Positions 49,478 through 61,030 are shown, counted from the first letter of the stretch. The stretch is 64,000 nt of DNA from Psychrobacter sp. bablab_jr014 (GCF_016464015.1 NZ_JACDXT010000019.1:234261-298260), one strand, 5' to 3'. Translations and numbers: made by a program. The notes: generated by a model not told the origin, from the sequence alone.

Positions 49478-52372
49478 TTATTCCTGATTTGCTTGTGAGT
49501 TATTTGCCGCTCGGTTTTGCTCAGCGCTCACCAGCTCTCTGACAGCGGTAGCGCTATCACACGCCAAGGCTTTGTGCACCAGCTGTTGGCAGTTGGCAAA
49601 GTTCAGCGTGCGTATCTGAGCTTTAGCCAGAGGAATGCTGGTGTTTGACATGCTTAGTTCATCCACACCCAGTCCCACCAGCACGGGCACTGCCAAGGCA
49701 TCCGCCGCCAGCTCACCGCACACACCCACCCATTTTCCATGAGCGTGTGCAGCTTTCACAGTTTGGTCTATCAGCATTAGCACACTGGGGTGCAGTCCAT
49801 CCGCTTCTGCCGAGAGTAGGGGATGACCACGGTCTATCGCCATGGTGTATTGGGTCAAGTCATTCGTACCAATGCTAAAGAAGTCCACTTCTTTAGCCAG
49901 TATTGGCGCAAGCAATGCCGCAGCAGGCACTTCAACCATAATCCCCACTTGCAAATTTTCACATGGGTAGCTGACCAACAGCTCATCCAAGATGGCTTTG
50001 GCAGCCCGCCATTCTTCCAGCCGCCCAACCATTGGAAACATAATGCGCAATGGGCGATTATCTGAGGCTTTCAGCAATGCCGTCAGCTGTTGACGCAGCA
50101 ACTCAGGACGACGCAAGGTCAAACGAATGCCCCGTAGTCCTAAAAATGGGTTTTCTTCACTGGGCACAGGCAGGTAGGGCAATGGCTTATCGCCACCCAC
50201 ATCCAAGGTACGCACCACCAAAGGGCGTCCGGCAAGCGTGTCTAACACGTGGCGGTAGTCTGCCTCTTGCGTTTGCTCATTGGGTGCACTGGCATGCGCC
50301 ATAAACACCAGCTCAGTACGCAACAGCCCAATCGCTTCTGCACCGGCGCTCACTGCGTCACGGACTGCTTGAATCTTACCAATGTTCGCCGCCACCTCAA
50401 CCTGATGCGCATCTGTTGTGATGGTAGGGTCTTGGCTAGATTTTTCTGCAATAAGGCGCAATTGCTGCTGGCGAGCACGCTCTTGTATGGCGTTGTCAAT
50501 CAGCGCTTGTTCTGGGCTGATGACATATTCACCGTTGTCACCATTTATAAGTACCGTCGTTTGCGTCTCTATGTTTAGCACTGCCTCACCAGCACCAACC
50601 ACCGCAGGAATGGCAAGTGCCCGAGCCACAATGGCACTGTGTGCGCTTGCCCCACCCACCGCAGTGAGTATGCCCGCCACACGGTCTTTGTTGAGGCGTG
50701 CCACATCGCTTGGGCCCACATCATGCATGATTAAAATATATGGCGCGTCAGGCTCTTCGGTTGCTGCCACCCCACACAGTACCGCCAGCACCCGCTCCCC
50801 AATGTCTCTTAAGTCAGCCGCTCGTTCAGCCAGCACCTTATCCTTTAGAGCCTCTTGAGCATCGGCAGCCGCCTCTATATGGGCATGCCATGCGGCTGGG
50901 GCAGACAGGTCGTGTACCAAATGCTCATTCACCCCTTTCACCAGCTCAGGGTCATCCAGCATCTCTAAATGCGCCTGAAAAATCTGCTGAATCTGCACCG
51001 CTTCGGCACTGTCTATGTCATCTTGGATGTGGCGTTTGACTTCAGCCACGGCGTGTTTTAGTTTTTGCGTTTCTTTTTCTACGCCATCCCCCAAGCGCTC
51101 ATAGCTAAACTGCTTTGGTTTAATCACATGGGCAGGGCCAAATGCCAATCCCGCAGAGGCAGCAATGCCAATGCTTTGATCGTTGCCATCTATGCTACGG
51201 GCAAACTCCAGATCAGGCGCTTGTGCCGTGAGTGTGGCTTGCTCATCAACGGGCTCTACCTCTTCACCCAATCCAGACTTCACCGCCTGTACAATTTTAG
51301 CCAAACCTTCCACAGCGTCGGTCTCTGGCTGAGCAATAAAGGTCAGCACCTGACCACGTCTGCAACCCAAAGACAAAAGCTTGGTCAGGCTTTTGGCAGA
51401 AACATAACTGCCGTCGTCCAGCGCTACCAAAATCTCACCATCATATGCCTTGGTCAGATTCACCAAGTTGGTAGCAGGACGCGCATGCAGTCCATGCGCA
51501 TTGGCAACCACCACCTTGCGGCTGGGCCAGTCAGGATTCACCTCAGCGCCTATCAGATCAGCAATTTGACGGCGGTCTTGTTGTTGGTTTAATCGTTGAA
51601 ATTGCTCAGGGTCAAACAAGATATCCATCAGACGATGCAGCTGTGGCATGTCGGTCTTGTCATTATTGGCAATACAGATGAGCGTACCAAAGGGCTGCTC
51701 ATTATAAGTGACTGGATTTTGCGCCTTAACAATACTGACCGCAGGACTCAGCACGTGGTTGTTACTGGTAATAGACCAGATGTCACCACCTAAGGGTATC
51801 AGTTGATTTAAGTTCAACCCCGTTAAAAACCCGCAAGACACTAAGTTTTGTTTTTTGAGCAATTGCGTGCTGTGCCAAAGCAAATCTTCGATGTCGTCGG
51901 CTGGCACTTGGGTATCAATCAAATTTTCGTGGAGGGCAAGAGAAGGGGGGCTGGCTTGGAGTAAGTCGATAATTTCTTCAGCAGAGGTTGCTGTTTTTAC
52001 TTGTTCAGAGATGTCTTCAGACAGCGCACGGGTCAATATCTGTAGCACTTGCAAATGCTCATCAGATTTGGCAGCAATGACCACCGCCAGATACACTTTG
52101 TTTTCCCCGTCCCACAAGACACCCTCAGGAAAATGTGCCAAGCGCACGCCAGTTTGTAAGATGTGTTGTCTGGAGTCGGGCGTACCATGGGGTATGGCAA
52201 TGCCTTGACCCAGATAGGTCGGGCTTTGTTTTTCTCGGTCTTGTAGCCCAGTCAGATACTCTGGTGTCACCAGATTGTCTTCTACCAAAATATTTGCCAG
52301 ACATTGCAACGCCTGAGATTTATCCGCAGCCTGCTGCTGCATACGCACATGACTTGTCTCTAACGCTAACAT
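49478..52372 (-). CDS. fruB: Multiphosphoryl transfer protein: EIIA(Fru)-HPr-Enzyme I
   Basis: A 964-residue fusion that carries the whole soluble phosphoryl chain of the fructose PTS. The EIIA domain (about 5-150) has His62 in GIAIPHGTPDS. A degenerate middle domain (about 175-265) follows. HPr (about 285-370) has His296 in HGLHARPATN. Enzyme I (about 400-935) has His578 in TAVGGASAHSAIVARAL and the PEP-domain motifs VRTLDVGGDKPLPYL and FSIGTNDLTQYTMAIDR. The start at 52372 has AAGGA 6 bases upstream. It is the first gene of the fru operon. Confidence 0.93.
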   Translation of the reverse strand: MLALETSHVRMQQQAADKSQALQCLANILVEDNLVTPEYLTGLQDREKQSPTYLGQGIAIPHGTPDSRQHILQTGVRLAHFPEGVLWDGENKVYLAVVIAAKSDEHLQVLQILTRALSEDISEQVKTATSAEEIIDLLQASPPSLALHENLIDTQVPADDIEDLLWHSTQLLKKQNLVSCGFLTGLNLNQLIPLGGDIWSITSNNHVLSPAVSIVKAQNPVTYNEQPFGTLICIANNDKTDMPQLHRLMDILFDPEQFQRLNQQQDRRQIADLIGAEVNPDWPSRKVVVANAHGLHARPATNLVNLTKAYDGEILVALDDGSYVSAKSLTKLLSLGCRRGQVLTFIAQPETDAVEGLAKIVQAVKSGLGEEVEPVDEQATLTAQAPDLEFARSIDGNDQSIGIAASAGLAFGPAHVIKPKQFSYERLGDGVEKETQKLKHAVAEVKRHIQDDIDSAEAVQIQQIFQAHLEMLDDPELVKGVNEHLVHDLSAPAAWHAHIEAAADAQEALKDKVLAERAADLRDIGERVLAVLCGVAATEEPDAPYILIMHDVGPSDVARLNKDRVAGILTAVGGASAHSAIVARALAIPAVVGAGEAVLNIETQTTVLINGDNGEYVISPEQALIDNAIQERARQQQLRLIAEKSSQDPTITTDAHQVEVAANIGKIQAVRDAVSAGAEAIGLLRTELVFMAHASAPNEQTQEADYRHVLDTLAGRPLVVRTLDVGGDKPLPYLPVPSEENPFLGLRGIRLTLRRPELLRQQLTALLKASDNRPLRIMFPMVGRLEEWRAAKAILDELLVSYPCENLQVGIMVEVPAAALLAPILAKEVDFFSIGTNDLTQYTMAIDRGHPLLSAEADGLHPSVLMLIDQTVKAAHAHGKWVGVCGELAADALAVPVLVGLGVDELSMSNTSIPLAKAQIRTLNFANCQQLVHKALACDSATAVRELVSAEQNRAANNSQANQE

Positions 52373-52693
52373 AACAAATCCTTGTATAACATCATCAATC
52401 ACTCTCAAACTAAAAGGCGTCTAATCAAATCAAATCAATGACTAAAACCACCGTCTTAATTGGGTATGGTAAAAATAACAGGGGATTCTACAATAAATTA
52501 GACGAAAAATCAGTCAACATGAGACTGAATCTGTATCGAATCGGCAGATGAATATCGCCCAAAACTTGGCGTGTAGATGTTTTTTTATCAAAAAATAATG
52601 ACAACTTCCTTGTCAGTGCTCAGTGTAGCAAAAAAAATCAAGGAATTTCGACAGAGGTAGAAAAAATTTGCTAGCATTAACAACCAAGAGAGA

Positions 52694-52806
52694 ATACCAT
52701 TCCCAAAAATCAAGATATCTAATTTATCGAGGAAGAGGAGCGAAGATAGTACAGTCAGTACAGCAAGCGAGTCTGATAAAGGTAGGTTGTTTTTAGGGAT
52801 TGGTAT
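52694..52806. repeat. 113-bp inverted-repeat element upstream of iscX
   Basis: Imperfect terminal inverted repeats: ATACCATTCCCAAAAATC on the left and, read inward from the right, ATACCAATCCCTAAAAAC. It has no coding capacity and is unlike the 174-bp repeat. Its size and ends suggest a small non-autonomous mobile element. It lies in the 588-base gap 52373-52960, whose fruB-proximal part probably holds the fru promoter. Confidence 0.65.
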
Positions 52807-52960
52807 AATGAAGGTTGAAGCCCACTTTGTCGTGCATACATTTTAAACATAGCTTTAAATGACAAGGTGGTTTTGTAGTAAGCCTAAATAAAAAGCCTAA
52901 AACCAAAAGTTAACCTGCGTTTTGATGCGTTATAAATCAGCCACTTAAAAGGAGTGCTAC

Positions 52961-53161
52961 ATGTCTTTAAAATGGTCAGACAGTCTTGAGATTGCCATCC
53001 AACTGTCAGAAAAATACCCCGACACCGACCCACAATATGTGCGCTTTACCGACTTGCATCGCTGGGTGACTGAGCTCGAAGATTTTGACGATGACCCACA
53101 AAAATCAAACGAGCGCATCTTAGAATCGATTCAAATGAACTGGATTGATGAAGCGGACTGA
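52961..53161 (+). CDS. iscX: Fe-S assembly protein IscX
   Basis: A 66-residue acidic protein matching IscX (YfhJ): [20 protein letters not shown], then [16 protein letters not shown] and a final [13 protein letters not shown]. IscX binds IscS and iron and adjusts cluster assembly. It usually ends the isc operon; here it stands alone with its own AAGGAG site and terminator, and no other isc gene is in the window. Confidence 0.92.
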   Translation: MSLKWSDSLEIAIQLSEKYPDTDPQYVRFTDLHRWVTELEDFDDDPQKSNERILESIQMNWIDEAD

Positions 53162-53190
53162 TACGTATTAAAACTTTACGCTAGAGCAAT

Positions 53191-53226
53191 AAAAAGCGCC
53201 TCAGTTTCCAAAGGCGCTTTTTTTTA
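53191..53226. terminator. Bidirectional terminator, iscX / dapE
   Basis: Perfect 11-bp stem AAAAAGCGCCT / AGGCGCTTTTT with a 10-base loop and T-run between convergent genes. Confidence 0.94.
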
Positions 53227-53274
53227 TACAGTAAAGAATGATTGGTTAAGCCCAATTAGCAATTAATCAAGCAA

Positions 53275-54522
<1,248 letters not shown>

Positions 54523-54597
54523 TCAAAAACCAAGAAGAAAACATCAATGAACATTAAAAATAAGAAGCACATGAACAATAAAAAAACGTGACGTCAC

Positions 54598-55308
54598 TTA
54601 CGGCGTATCGTTGACAAAAGGCACCAAACCATCACGGCGCATCCATGTGGCGATAGAGTAGCGCTGACGGTGCGCGGTCTGTACCTGATGCTGCAAATTG
54701 CTGTCAAAAATCACCAAGCGATTGGCGACAGGCTTCACTTCATGATGGACGCCATGATTATCGACCACTTCTAGCGCGCCGCCATCGGCATCCGTCCAGT
54801 CGTCATTTAAATAAAATACCGCCGAAATAACACGCTCATCGCGCCCCGCAGGGTTGTCACTGTGCCACTGATAGCCAAAGCCAATAGGATAGCAGGCATA
54901 ATGCGCCTCGCTATGACGTATCCCCGCGAACAAGTAGCGATTGAGCAGAGCGGCTAGGGTATTGATACTGCCCAAATAATAAAAGCCTGCAAAAAAGTCT
55001 TGGCTAATCCAGCGGATGCGGTCGCCGCGAATGTCTTTGATTTGAATGCCTGCGGTCAATGCCGCCGCACGGTAATCGACAAAGCCGCTTTCCTCCTGCA
55101 ATGCCGCCAGCGCCTCAGGTGAAAACACAGCATCCAGTACCGCCCAACCTTGCTGCGTCAAGGCATCGAGCGTCGCGTCATCCAAGCGCGTTTCCCAGTC
55201 GACTATAAAGGTTTCGGCAGACAACGCACGCTGCGTTTCGGGAACGAGTTCTAGGTGATCCGTGATGGCAGCGCGGGTCAGTTGTAGATTGCTGGTAATC
55301 GTTGTCAT
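54598..55308 (-). CDS. 2-oxoglutarate/Fe(II)-dependent oxygenase
   Basis: A 236-residue protein with the double-stranded beta-helix signature. Iron ligands are His and Asp in YQWHSDNPAGRDE and a distal His in NLQHQVQTAHRQRYSIATW, with Arg as the likely 2-oxoglutarate contact. ISAVFYLNDDWTDADGGALE is typical of prolyl-4-hydroxylase-like members. The substrate is unknown. The Met at 55308 is chosen over one 10 codons upstream because GAGG lies before it. It is divergent from rlmJ. Confidence 0.82.
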   Translation of the reverse strand: MTTITSNLQLTRAAITDHLELVPETQRALSAETFIVDWETRLDDATLDALTQQGWAVLDAVFSPEALAALQEESGFVDYRAAALTAGIQIKDIRGDRIRWISQDFFAGFYYLGSINTLAALLNRYLFAGIRHSEAHYACYPIGFGYQWHSDNPAGRDERVISAVFYLNDDWTDADGGALEVVDNHGVHHEVKPVANRLVIFDSNLQHQVQTAHRQRYSIATWMRRDGLVPFVNDTP

Positions 55309-55403
55309 GATAGAAAGCGGCCTCTTTACCAAAACCATCGTTATATTTTATCCAGCCTATGCTACCATAGATACAATTTTTCTGACTTTAAACTTTTATA
55401 CTT

Positions 55404-56279
55404 ATGAACTATCAACACGCCTACCACGCTGGTAACTTCGCTGACGTGGTCAAACACATTTTATTGGTACAACTGCTCAACCAAATGAGCCAAAAAAACA
55501 AGCCCTATTACGTGCTTGATGCCTATGGCGGGCGTGGATTGTATTCTCTAAGCAGCGTCGAAGCGCGCAAAACAGGCGAAGCCAAAGGCGGTATCGAAGC
55601 CTTGTTGCAAGCCGACACCGAAAGAGCGCCACAAGCGGTCAAAGACTATATTGACGGCGTCAAACAAGCCAAAAAGACGTATGACAAAAACGTCTATCCT
55701 GGCTCGCCATGGTGGATTGCCGACCATATTGCCAAGCATCCAGACGTTGGCATTCGCGGCGAAGCCTTTGAAGCCAAAGCCAATGAATACGATGCACTAA
55801 ACTATCAGGTGTATCAGCTGCCGATTGGCATTCATCACCGTAATGCCTACGAAGGCATCCCAGCGGTCGTACCACCAAAAGAGCGCCGTGGTCTGATTAT
55901 GCTCGATCCGCCGTATGAGCAAGAGCACAAAGACTTTACGCAGCTTGTGGATTTGTTGGTACACACCTATAACAAATGGCCACAAGGGGTCTATGCGCTG
56001 TGGTTCCCGATTAAAAACGTCGATGCGGTCGAGCTGTTTTATAAAAAAATGAAGCGTACTGAGATTCGTCGCCAGCTCGTCTGTGAGCTAAACATCTACC
56101 CAAATGATGTGGCAGTGGGTCTTAATGGCACAGGCATGCTGATTATTAACCCGCCTTGGCAGTTTGATAACCAAGCCCGCGATATCGTGCGTTTCTTGCA
56201 GCCTATCTTAAAAGCCGCGGACGCCCCACAGCTATCGGTAGACAGCGCGACCAATGTACGCTGGCTGGTCGGCGAGTAA
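55404..56279 (+). CDS. rlmJ: 23S rRNA (adenine-2030-N6)-methyltransferase
   Basis: A 291-residue RlmJ. The start MNYQHAYHAGNFADVVKHI, the SAM-site YYVLDAYGGRGLYSL, the catalytic MLDPPYEQ (Asp168) and YALWFPIKN are diagnostic. It methylates A2030 of 23S rRNA. The start is fixed by the conserved N-terminus, although the ribosome binding site is weak. pssA follows 9 bases later, so the two are probably co-transcribed. Confidence 0.94.
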   Translation: MNYQHAYHAGNFADVVKHILLVQLLNQMSQKNKPYYVLDAYGGRGLYSLSSVEARKTGEAKGGIEALLQADTERAPQAVKDYIDGVKQAKKTYDKNVYPGSPWWIADHIAKHPDVGIRGEAFEAKANEYDALNYQVYQLPIGIHHRNAYEGIPAVVPPKERRGLIMLDPPYEQEHKDFTQLVDLLVHTYNKWPQGVYALWFPIKNVDAVELFYKKMKRTEIRRQLVCELNIYPNDVAVGLNGTGMLIINPPWQFDNQARDIVRFLQPILKAADAPQLSVDSATNVRWLVGE

Positions 56280-56288
56280 GGACTTACC

Positions 56289-57170
56289 ATGACACACGAG
56301 CAGCCGCCCACCAATAATACAGGCACTGACCCTAAAGCCGCGCCCACTGCCACCAAGCCGCCATTTACCGATGACAGCGAGCATAACTTGCGCTTGGCAG
56401 ATACCGACAACTATGACGGTCTGACCTTTGAGGTGATTGAACAAGAAGTGGCAGAAGGCAAGCAAGTGGTCAGTCGCGGCGTCTATCTTGCGCCCAACCT
56501 GATTACCACCTTGTCTTTGCTGTCTGGCTTTTTTTCCATCCTTGCCAGTACGCAAGGAGAGTTTTACAAAGCGGCGCTCGCGATTTTCTTATCAGGCATC
56601 TTAGATGGCATGGATGGGCGTGTCGCCCGTATGCTAAACGCGCAAAGCCCCTTCGGTGAGCAGTACGACTCGCTCGCCGACATGCTTGCCTTTGGGGTTG
56701 CGCCTGCCATCTTGGTCTATAGTTTTGCTTTAGAGCCACTCGGTCGTATTGGTATTGGCTGCGCGTTTGTCTTTACTGCCTGTGCGGCATTTCGTTTGGC
56801 ACGCTTTAACGTGCAGATTGGGGTTGTCGATAAAAAATATTTCGTTGGTTTAGCCAGTCCATTGGCAGCGATTTTGGTTACCTCCGCTGTGATGGTTGCC
56901 GTTGATCACAATGACTGGGTCGGGCAGTTTGACGCGCTTATTATGACCTTGTTTGCCATTTGGATTGTCGTTTGCGGTCTCTTGATGGTCAGTAACGTCA
57001 AATACTACAGCTTTAAAGAGTTTGATAAGAAAAAAGTGCCTTTTGTTGCGTTGATTGTTGGCGTACTTGTTATGAGTATCGTACTCTATGACATTCCAGT
57101 CGGCATTCTCGCGATTGGTGTCATTTATGCGCTATCAGGTATTGTGACGACAATCAAAGCAAAGATGTAA
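56289..57170 (+). CDS. pssA: CDP-diacylglycerol-serine O-phosphatidyltransferase
   Basis: A 293-residue integral membrane enzyme that makes phosphatidylserine, the precursor of phosphatidylethanolamine. The CDP-alcohol transferase motif starts at Asp106 (ILDGMDGRVAR) and continues with GEQYDSLADMLAFGVAPA (Asp127, Asp131). About eight hydrophobic segments follow a soluble, Pro/Thr-rich N-terminal 60 residues. AAGGA lies upstream of the ATG. This is the CDP-alcohol type rather than the E. coli phospholipase-D type. Confidence 0.93.
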   Translation: MTHEQPPTNNTGTDPKAAPTATKPPFTDDSEHNLRLADTDNYDGLTFEVIEQEVAEGKQVVSRGVYLAPNLITTLSLLSGFFSILASTQGEFYKAALAIFLSGILDGMDGRVARMLNAQSPFGEQYDSLADMLAFGVAPAILVYSFALEPLGRIGIGCAFVFTACAAFRLARFNVQIGVVDKKYFVGLASPLAAILVTSAVMVAVDHNDWVGQFDALIMTLFAIWIVVCGLLMVSNVKYYSFKEFDKKKVPFVALIVGVLVMSIVLYDIPVGILAIGVIYALSGIVTTIKAKM

Positions 57171-57195
57171 GCGTAAATATGAACGTTACTGAGAT

Positions 57196-57233
57196 AAAAA
57201 AAGGGACTTGCCAATAGGTAAGTCCCTTTTTTT
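57196..57233 (+). terminator. pssA terminator
   Basis: Perfect 14-bp stem AAAAAAAGGGACTT / AAGTCCCTTTTTTT with a 10-base loop. Confidence 0.95.
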
Positions 57234-57980
57234 ATACGTTATTTATTAAAAAAACAGGATGTTATCAAAAATATTCTACTGTTCGATACCTCTTATCTTC
57301 TATGGTAGCCGTCCACCAAATTACTAAGCACAATATAGACTAAAATGAATATTCATATATATGAAAGCTATAAGCGCAAATTGATAGAAGTTTCAAGCTT
57401 TATTTATCCATTTTAGATAGTAAAAACATGTTGTTTTATTTCTAATTTGTTGCAGATAAGATTTTTCAAAAAAAGAAGCGTATAGTGCCTGTCAGCTAAA
57501 AAGGGTTGCATTTGATGGCTTTATACCCTATAGGCAGCATGGAATACTACTGTGGTAGCCAGATAAAATTTAGTCTCAGAATAAGCCAATCTTAAATATT
57601 AACCCCCTTTTTAGTAAAGCAGTTTGCCAATCTTTTCAGTCTTTTAAACCGATAGAAACAGTACATTATGGCTACTGTTTCGTTATTCTGTGCGGCTGTT
57701 TCGATTGGGCAGATAGCGTTAAGACCTACTCTATTGATGATTGTTGCAATCTAGTGACCGAATGCACTCTTTGCCGCTTAAAGTTGTCAGCAGTGTTACC
57801 CACCACATTTTGATTGGTAACAGTGCTGACATGATGATAGCCAACGCGATAGAGAGTATAAATAAGGTCAAAACTGAACGTCATCTCTTTACTGTCCATG
57901 GTAAGCATGTGACAGCCATGGAGTGTTTCTGACATTTAACATGTATTAACAAAACTGACCGAATATAAGGTTAACAAGGC
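57234..57980 (+). promoter_or_regulatory. Non-coding region upstream of cyoA with a 15-bp hairpin
   Basis: About 750 AT-rich bases without a convincing gene. The main structure is an inverted repeat GTCAGCAGTGTTACC (57786-57800) / GGTAACAGTGCTGAC (57816-57830), 14 of 15 positions paired, with a 15-base loop and no T-run. It lies 150 bases before cyoA and may be an operator or leader structure. The two ATAAGG/AAGG stretches at 57965-57979 supply the cyoA ribosome binding site. Confidence 0.5.
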
Positions 57981-59012
57981 ATGACGTTTTTCAAATTACC
58001 GATCTGGCTAAAAGCCAACGTAGTGGTATTGATAAGCAGCTTGCTCCTGACCGCCTGTGATAAAGGTGTATTGCATCCTCAAGGTGCAGTTGGCGTGCAA
58101 AATAAAGAACTTATCATTGTTACTACTGCCTTGATGTTGATTGTGGTCATACCAGTCATCGTCATGGCGCTCTGGTTTACTTACCGTTATCGCGCGGACA
58201 GACCAGATGCTGATAAAGACTTCGACCCGCAGTGGTCACACAACACTTGGATTGAAGTTTTAATGTGGACGATTCCCATTATTATTATTGCAATCCTAGC
58301 TGTGATTACTTGGCGAAGTACTCACGCGCTTGACCCTTACAAGCCACTAGAGACTCAAAAAGACAATCCGCCGCTTGAGATTCAAGTGGTGGCACAAAAC
58401 TGGAAATGGCTGTTTATCTACCCAGAACAAGATATTGCCGTCGTCAATGAGCTTTATTTACCAGTAGACCGTCCAGTTAGCTTCAAAATCACCTCAGATA
58501 CGGTAATGAACTCGTTCTTCATTCCGAGACTGGGCAGCCAAATTTATGCCATGTCGAGCATGGTGACACAGCTGCATCTGATCGCTAATAAGCCTGGTGT
58601 CTATAACGGACTCTCTGCCAACTATAGTGGTCCTGGCTTCTCGGATATGAAATTTTTGGCTCATGCTGTCGATAAGCAAGGGTTCGATAACTGGGTTTCT
58701 AAGATTAAAGCGGGAGACAATAAGGTTCTTGATACGGCGGTTTATGAAGAGCTGTCGAAACCTTCAGAAAACCATGCCATCGAATACTTCAAATCGGCAC
58801 AACCTGGCATGTTTGACTATATCGTCAATCAGTATAGCTCAGAGACACAGCAACAAAATCAGTTTGTAGAGTCTAATGAAGTCAATCAGCGTGATAATCC
58901 AAACGCTGTGAATAAGGGCTTGGAGTCTGATCTGAAGGATGACGGCGAAGGTAGCATTAACCCAGCAGCGCCATCAAATAAAGATGATGCGCAAGAAGCT
59001 GACGCTCAATAA
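57981..59012 (+). CDS. cyoA: Cytochrome bo3 ubiquinol oxidase subunit II
   Basis: A 343-residue lipoprotein subunit. The lipobox LLTAC puts the lipidated cysteine at residue 26. Two membrane segments follow (about 44-65 and 90-110), then a cupredoxin domain with [32 protein letters not shown] and GPGFSDMKF. As in other quinol oxidases the Cu(A) ligands are absent. The C-terminal 60 residues form an acidic, low-complexity tail rich in Gln, Asn and Asp. It is the first gene of cyoABCDE. Confidence 0.94.
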   Translation: MTFFKLPIWLKANVVVLISSLLLTACDKGVLHPQGAVGVQNKELIIVTTALMLIVVIPVIVMALWFTYRYRADRPDADKDFDPQWSHNTWIEVLMWTIPIIIIAILAVITWRSTHALDPYKPLETQKDNPPLEIQVVAQNWKWLFIYPEQDIAVVNELYLPVDRPVSFKITSDTVMNSFFIPRLGSQIYAMSSMVTQLHLIANKPGVYNGLSANYSGPGFSDMKFLAHAVDKQGFDNWVSKIKAGDNKVLDTAVYEELSKPSENHAIEYFKSAQPGMFDYIVNQYSSETQQQNQFVESNEVNQRDNPNAVNKGLESDLKDDGEGSINPAAPSNKDDAQEADAQ

Positions 59013-59026
59013 TAGGAAAGCTGATT

Positions 59027-61030
59027 ATGGAAGCAATATTCGGTAAATTGTCCCTTGAGGCAATACCTTACCACGAGCCTATCATTATGGCAGCTGGTGG
59101 TATGATGGTCTTGGCTGGGCTAGCGGTTTTAATTTTTCTAACCAAAAAGAAGCTTTGGGGCGTTTTTTGGCGTGATTGGCTGACCTCAGTTGACCATAAA
59201 AAAATTGGTATCATGTATATCGTCGTCGCGATTGTAATGCTATTACGCGGCTTTAGTGACGCCATTATGATGCGTACTCATCAGATGCTGGCCAACTATC
59301 CTGAGACAGGGTATTTGCCGCCGCATCACTATGATCAGATTTTCACCGCCCACGGCGTGATTATGATTTTCTTTGTTGCCATGCCTCTGGTTGTGGGACT
59401 TATGAATGCGATCATACCACTACAGATTGGTGCCCGTGATGTGGCCTTTCCGTTCCTAAACTCACTGTCATTTTGGCTGTTCGTTACAGGTGCCTTGTTG
59501 GTCAACGTGTCGCTCGTCATTGGTGACTTTGCGGCAACGGGTTGGTTGGCTTATCCACCGCTGTCAGAGCTGACATACAGTCCAACAGTGGGGGTAGATT
59601 ATTACATCTGGGCCTTACAGCTGTCAGGATTGGGAACCTTGCTGACGGGTGTCAACTTCTTAGTGACTATTTTAAAGATGCGTGCGCCTGGTATGAAGCT
59701 GATGCACATGCCAATTTTTACGTGGTCAGCGCTTTGTACCAACATTTTGATCGTTGCCGCTTTCCCTGTATTAACGGCAACGTTGGCAATGCTAACATTA
59801 GACCGCTACCTTGGTATGCACTTCTTTACCAATGATGCTGGCGGCAACGTCATGATGTATATCAATTTGATTTGGATTTGGGGTCACCCAGAGGTCTATA
59901 TCTTGGTACTGCCTGCTTTTGGTATTTTCTCAGAAGTCATCTCGACCTTCTCGCAGAAAAAACTCTTCGGCTACGTCAGTATGGTCTATGCCTTGATGGT
60001 TATTGCCATCTTAAGTTTCATCGTTTGGTTGCATCACTTCTTTACCATGGGTTCAGGCGCGAACGTCAATGCCTTCTTTGGTATTACCACTATGATTATT
60101 GCCATACCGACTGGGGTGAAGGTCTTTAACTGGCTCTTTACCATGTATCGAGGCAAGATTGTTTTTGGTACGCCAATTTTATGGACACTTGGCTTTATCA
60201 TTACCTTTACCATTGGTGGTATGACAGGTGTCATGCTCGCGGTTCCTGGTATTGATTATGTCTTGCATAACAGTCTGTTCTTAATTGCGCATTTCCATAA
60301 CACCATTATTGGTGGTGCTGTCTTTGGATACTTTGCGGGTATTACCTTTTGGTGGCCAAAAATGTTTGGCTATCGTTTGGACGAAAAGTGGGGCAAACGT
60401 GCGTTTTGGAGCTGGCTCATTGGCTTCTTTGTGGCCTTCATGCCGCTGTACGTTTTAGGATTTTTCGGTATGACACGTCGTACCAATCATTATGCCAATG
60501 ATGTGTGGCAGATTTGGTTGATCGTTGCTGCGGTTGGTGCCTTTATTATTCTATTCGGTATTTTCAGCCAGTTGATGATGTTCTATGTCAGTTATCGCGA
60601 TCGCGCGCGTCTTGCTGATGTGAGTGGGGATCCTTGGAATGGTCGTACGTTAGAGTGGAGCACGCCATCGCCTGCACCGTTTTATAACTTTGCTCAGCTG
60701 CCCGTTATTAACGATCTTGATGCCTTAGCGCATCTTAAAGACAGCGGTTGGACATCAGATAAAGCGCCCGATTACTACAGCCCAATACATATGCCCAAAA
60801 ATACAGATTCTGGTGTGATTATTGGTTTATTGACGTTCGTCTTTGGTTTTGCTTTTATCTGGCATATCTGGTGGTTGGTCATTGCCTCTTTCTTAGTCAT
60901 GATTTTCTTTGTGATTCGTGAAGCAAACAAACGTGATATCGATTACATCGTACCCGTTGAGGACATTGAAAAAATTGAAAATGCTTATTATAAGCGTCTT
61001 CGTACGGTTCACGCAGGAGACGGATTATGA
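59027..61030 (+). CDS. cyoB: Cytochrome bo3 ubiquinol oxidase subunit I
   Basis: A 667-residue heme-copper oxidase with about fifteen membrane segments. The low-spin heme ligand His109 lies in [15 protein letters not shown]. The [15 protein letters not shown] motif carries the Cu(B) His and cross-linked Tyr, and WLHHFF the other two Cu(B) histidines. [12 protein letters not shown] holds the heme ligands near the end. It reduces oxygen to water and pumps protons. AGGA lies 9 bases upstream; its stop overlaps the cyoC start by 4 bases. Confidence 0.97.
   Translation: MEAIFGKLSLEAIPYHEPIIMAAGGMMVLAGLAVLIFLTKKKLWGVFWRDWLTSVDHKKIGIMYIVVAIVMLLRGFSDAIMMRTHQMLANYPETGYLPPHHYDQIFTAHGVIMIFFVAMPLVVGLMNAIIPLQIGARDVAFPFLNSLSFWLFVTGALLVNVSLVIGDFAATGWLAYPPLSELTYSPTVGVDYYIWALQLSGLGTLLTGVNFLVTILKMRAPGMKLMHMPIFTWSALCTNILIVAAFPVLTATLAMLTLDRYLGMHFFTNDAGGNVMMYINLIWIWGHPEVYILVLPAFGIFSEVISTFSQKKLFGYVSMVYALMVIAILSFIVWLHHFFTMGSGANVNAFFGITTMIIAIPTGVKVFNWLFTMYRGKIVFGTPILWTLGFIITFTIGGMTGVMLAVPGIDYVLHNSLFLIAHFHNTIIGGAVFGYFAGITFWWPKMFGYRLDEKWGKRAFWSWLIGFFVAFMPLYVLGFFGMTRRTNHYANDVWQIWLIVAAVGAFIILFGIFSQLMMFYVSYRDRARLADVSGDPWNGRTLEWSTPSPAPFYNFAQLPVINDLDALAHLKDSGWTSDKAPDYYSPIHMPKNTDSGVIIGLLTFVFGFAFIWHIWWLVIASFLVMIFFVIREANKRDIDYIVPVEDIEKIENAYYKRLRTVHAGDGL

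Noticed and set aside
50418..51592. Long open frames antisense to fruB (146 and 175 codons)
   Set aside because: They lie opposite well-conserved Enzyme I and HPr coding sequence and result from codon bias.
52500..52560. Possible Cra/FruR-like operator (TGAATC near CGAATC) upstream of fruB
   Set aside because: The palindrome is poor, and no FruR gene is adjacent to support it.
57741..57932. 63-codon open frame before cyoA
   Set aside because: It spans the 15-bp inverted repeat and has no ribosome binding site; probably chance.
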